A stretch of 6,535 bases of DNA, taken from assembly GCA_007124575.1 (NCBI GenBank), contig SLEW01000280.1, positions 1 to 6,535 of the forward strand, given 5' to 3'. Position numbers and translations under genes: made by a program. Origin of the DNA: Bacteroidales bacterium. Its GTDB lineage: Bacteria; Bacteroidota; Bacteroidia; Bacteroidales; UBA7960. Numbering within the stretch: the first letter of the stretch is position 1; each line of letters starts with the position of its first letter. Positions 5,316-6,535 of the stretch are shown here, piece after piece. The notes below the pieces were generated by a model, which ran no database searches, was not told the DNA's origin, and saw only the letters and a list, made by a program, of their open reading frames with translations.

Positions 5316-6535
5316 TTACCGGCTGTAATTTGGTGACTCACTTGTAATAGTTACGTCATGAACATGACTTTCCCTTACACCGGAATTGGTAATCCTGGTA
5401 AACTTCGCTTCTTTAAGTTTTTCAATGTTTGCTGCACCGCAGTAGCCCATTCCAGCCCTCAGGCCGCCCACCATCTGGTGGATTACTTCTGACAATGTTC
5501 CTTTGTATGGTACTCTTCCCACGATGCCTTCGGGCACCAGTTTTTTTATGTCGTCTTCCACATCCTGGAAATAGCGGTCTTTTGAACCTTGTTGCATGGC
5601 TTCTATGCTTCCCATGCCACGATAGGTTTTGTATTTTCTTCCTTCATAGATAACTGTTTCTCCCGGTGACTCTTCCACCCCGGCAAACATGGAGCCAGCC
5701 ATGACAGATGAGGCTCCTGCAGCGATCGCCTTTACTATATCACCGGTATACCTGATGCCGCCATCGGCTATTACAGGGATCCCTGAGTCTTTAAGCATGC
5801 TGGCCACATCATAAATAGCACTGAGTTGCGGTACACCTACGCCAGCCACGATACGGGTTGTGCAGATGCTTCCGGGACCAATGCCCACCTTCACGCCATC
5901 CGCACCAGCCTTCATCAGATCAGCCGCCGCATCAGCAGTGGCAATATTGCCGGCTATAATGTCAAGATCAGGATATACCGCCTTGATGGTTTTTACCATA
6001 TCCAAAACACCCCGCGAATGCCCGTGGGCTGTATCTACCACAACGGCATCCACACCCTCTTTCACCAGGGCGCGTACCCGTTCCATAGTATCGGACATAA
6101 CACCCACGGCAGCAGCCACACGAAGCCGGCCACGCTTGTCCTTGCAGGCATTGGGGCGCTCTTTGATCTTAATGATGTCCCGGTAGGTGATAAGACCAAC
6201 CAGATGGTTGTCATCATCCACTACAGGCAGTTTTTCAATCTTATGCTCCTGCAGGATCTTCTCCGCCACCTCGAAATCTATGAACTCACGGGTAGTGATC
6301 AGGTTTTTACGTGTCATCACATCTTCTACCGGACGGTTGTGCTCTTTTTCAAACCGAAGATCCCGGTTGGTCACAATGCCTACAAGCTTATTATTATCAC
6401 TTACGACCGGGATCCCCCCGATTTTGTTCTCCTTCATGATCTCCAGTGCATCGCTTATCAGAGCATCCTCATGCAAGGTGATCGGGTCGATGATCATACC
6501 ATTCTCTGACCTTTTGACTTTACGCACTTTCAGCG
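5316..6535 (-). CDS. guaB: IMP dehydrogenase, 5' end cut by window edge
   Basis: This enzyme oxidises inosine monophosphate to xanthosine monophosphate with NAD+, the committed cytoplasmic step of GMP synthesis. About 405 residues are visible. The reading frame continues to the window edge: the codons before the GTG at 6527 read Leu-Lys, and that GTG is an internal Val (family motif VRKVKRSENG), not a start. Roughly 80-90 N-terminal residues are missing compared with the usual ~490. Numbering from that Val, two CBS domains occupy about 12-65 and 70-125. The catalytic loop GPGSICTTR carries the nucleophile Cys222 (codon 5862-5864). The phosphate-binding segment IADGGIRYTGD follows, then the flap with GSKDRYFQ and the EGIVGRVPYKG Arg/Tyr motif, and the family C-terminus SHVHDVTIT. 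No key residue is lost. It ends in TAA, 51 bp before an exported foldase gene. The family call is essentially certain. Confidence 0.97.
   Translation of the reverse strand, partial: LKVRKVKRSENGMIIDPITLHEDALISDALEIMKENKIGGIPVVSDNNKLVGIVTNRDLRFEKEHNRPVEDVMTRKNLITTREFIDFEVAEKILQEHKIEKLPVVDDDNHLVGLITYRDIIKIKERPNACKDKRGRLRVAAAVGVMSDTMERVRALVKEGVDAVVVDTAHGHSRGVLDMVKTIKAVYPDLDIIAGNIATADAAADLMKAGADGVKVGIGPGSICTTRIVAGVGVPQLSAIYDVASMLKDSGIPVIADGGIRYTGDIVKAIAAGASSVMAGSMFAGVEESPGETVIYEGRKYKTYRGMGSIEAMQQGSKDRYFQDVEDDIKKLVPEGIVGRVPYKGTLSEVIHQMVGGLRAGMGYCGAANIEKLKEAKFTRITNSGVRESHVHDVTITSESPNYSR

Noticed and set aside
5826..6509. Long plus-strand frame (227 codons) opposite guaB
   Set aside because: It lies fully antisense to a well-conserved IMP dehydrogenase, and its translation shows no recognisable domain; an antisense shadow.
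6525..6527. GTG as the start codon of guaB
   Set aside because: It encodes an internal conserved Val. The frame remains open to the window edge and the catalytic domain's N-terminal part would otherwise be missing.
1..6535. CRISPR array, tRNA/rRNA, integrase or insertion sequence
   Set aside because: No spaced direct-repeat array, no tRNA-like cloverleaf and no transposase or integrase reading frame was seen on either strand.

Overview
The window looks like ordinary core chromosome from a member of the Bacteroidota. The evidence is the Bacteroidota flavour of every protein, a promoter of that phylum's TTTG / TAnnTTTG type at 77-106, A-rich translation starts without strong Shine-Dalgarno sequences, and an array of parvulin-like foldases beside guaB. 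I recall similar guaB-foldase neighbourhoods from this phylum but cannot verify it here. The acidic, Glu-rich proteins and moderate GC content do not allow a safe genus call; a marine or anaerobic Bacteroidales/Marinilabiliales-like organism is a guess.

All five genes are on the minus strand, so transcription runs from position 6535 toward 1. In that order they are: guaB (IMP dehydrogenase, 5' end cut by the window edge); a 578-residue exported protein with two parvulin domains; a 292-residue probable lipoprotein related to SurA/parvulins whose isomerase fold looks degenerate; a 453-residue SurA-type periplasmic chaperone; and a MoxR-type AAA+ ATPase. guaB and the first foldase are 51 bp apart with no visible promoter between them. 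The first foldase and the lipoprotein overlap by 4 bp (ATGA), and the lipoprotein and SurA are 26 bp apart. Genes two to four are therefore very likely one operon dedicated to envelope protein folding, possibly read through from guaB.

A 176-bp gap (1089-1264) separates the SurA gene from moxR. It holds the most unusual DNA here: an exact 18-bp direct repeat, one copy lying over the moxR start codon and the other 112 bp upstream, enclosing about 94 bp with two hairpins. This resembles a small REP/MITE-like insertion or a structured 5' leader. Downstream of moxR (1-122) I see no gene, but there is a good Bacteroidota-type promoter pointing out of the window on the minus strand, followed by a GC-rich palindromic leader.

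I do not see a new defence, mobile or biosynthetic system. The points worth following are the pattern of lost catalytic-type histidines across the three foldases, the repeat-flanked element at the moxR start, and the promoter with its palindrome at the left edge.
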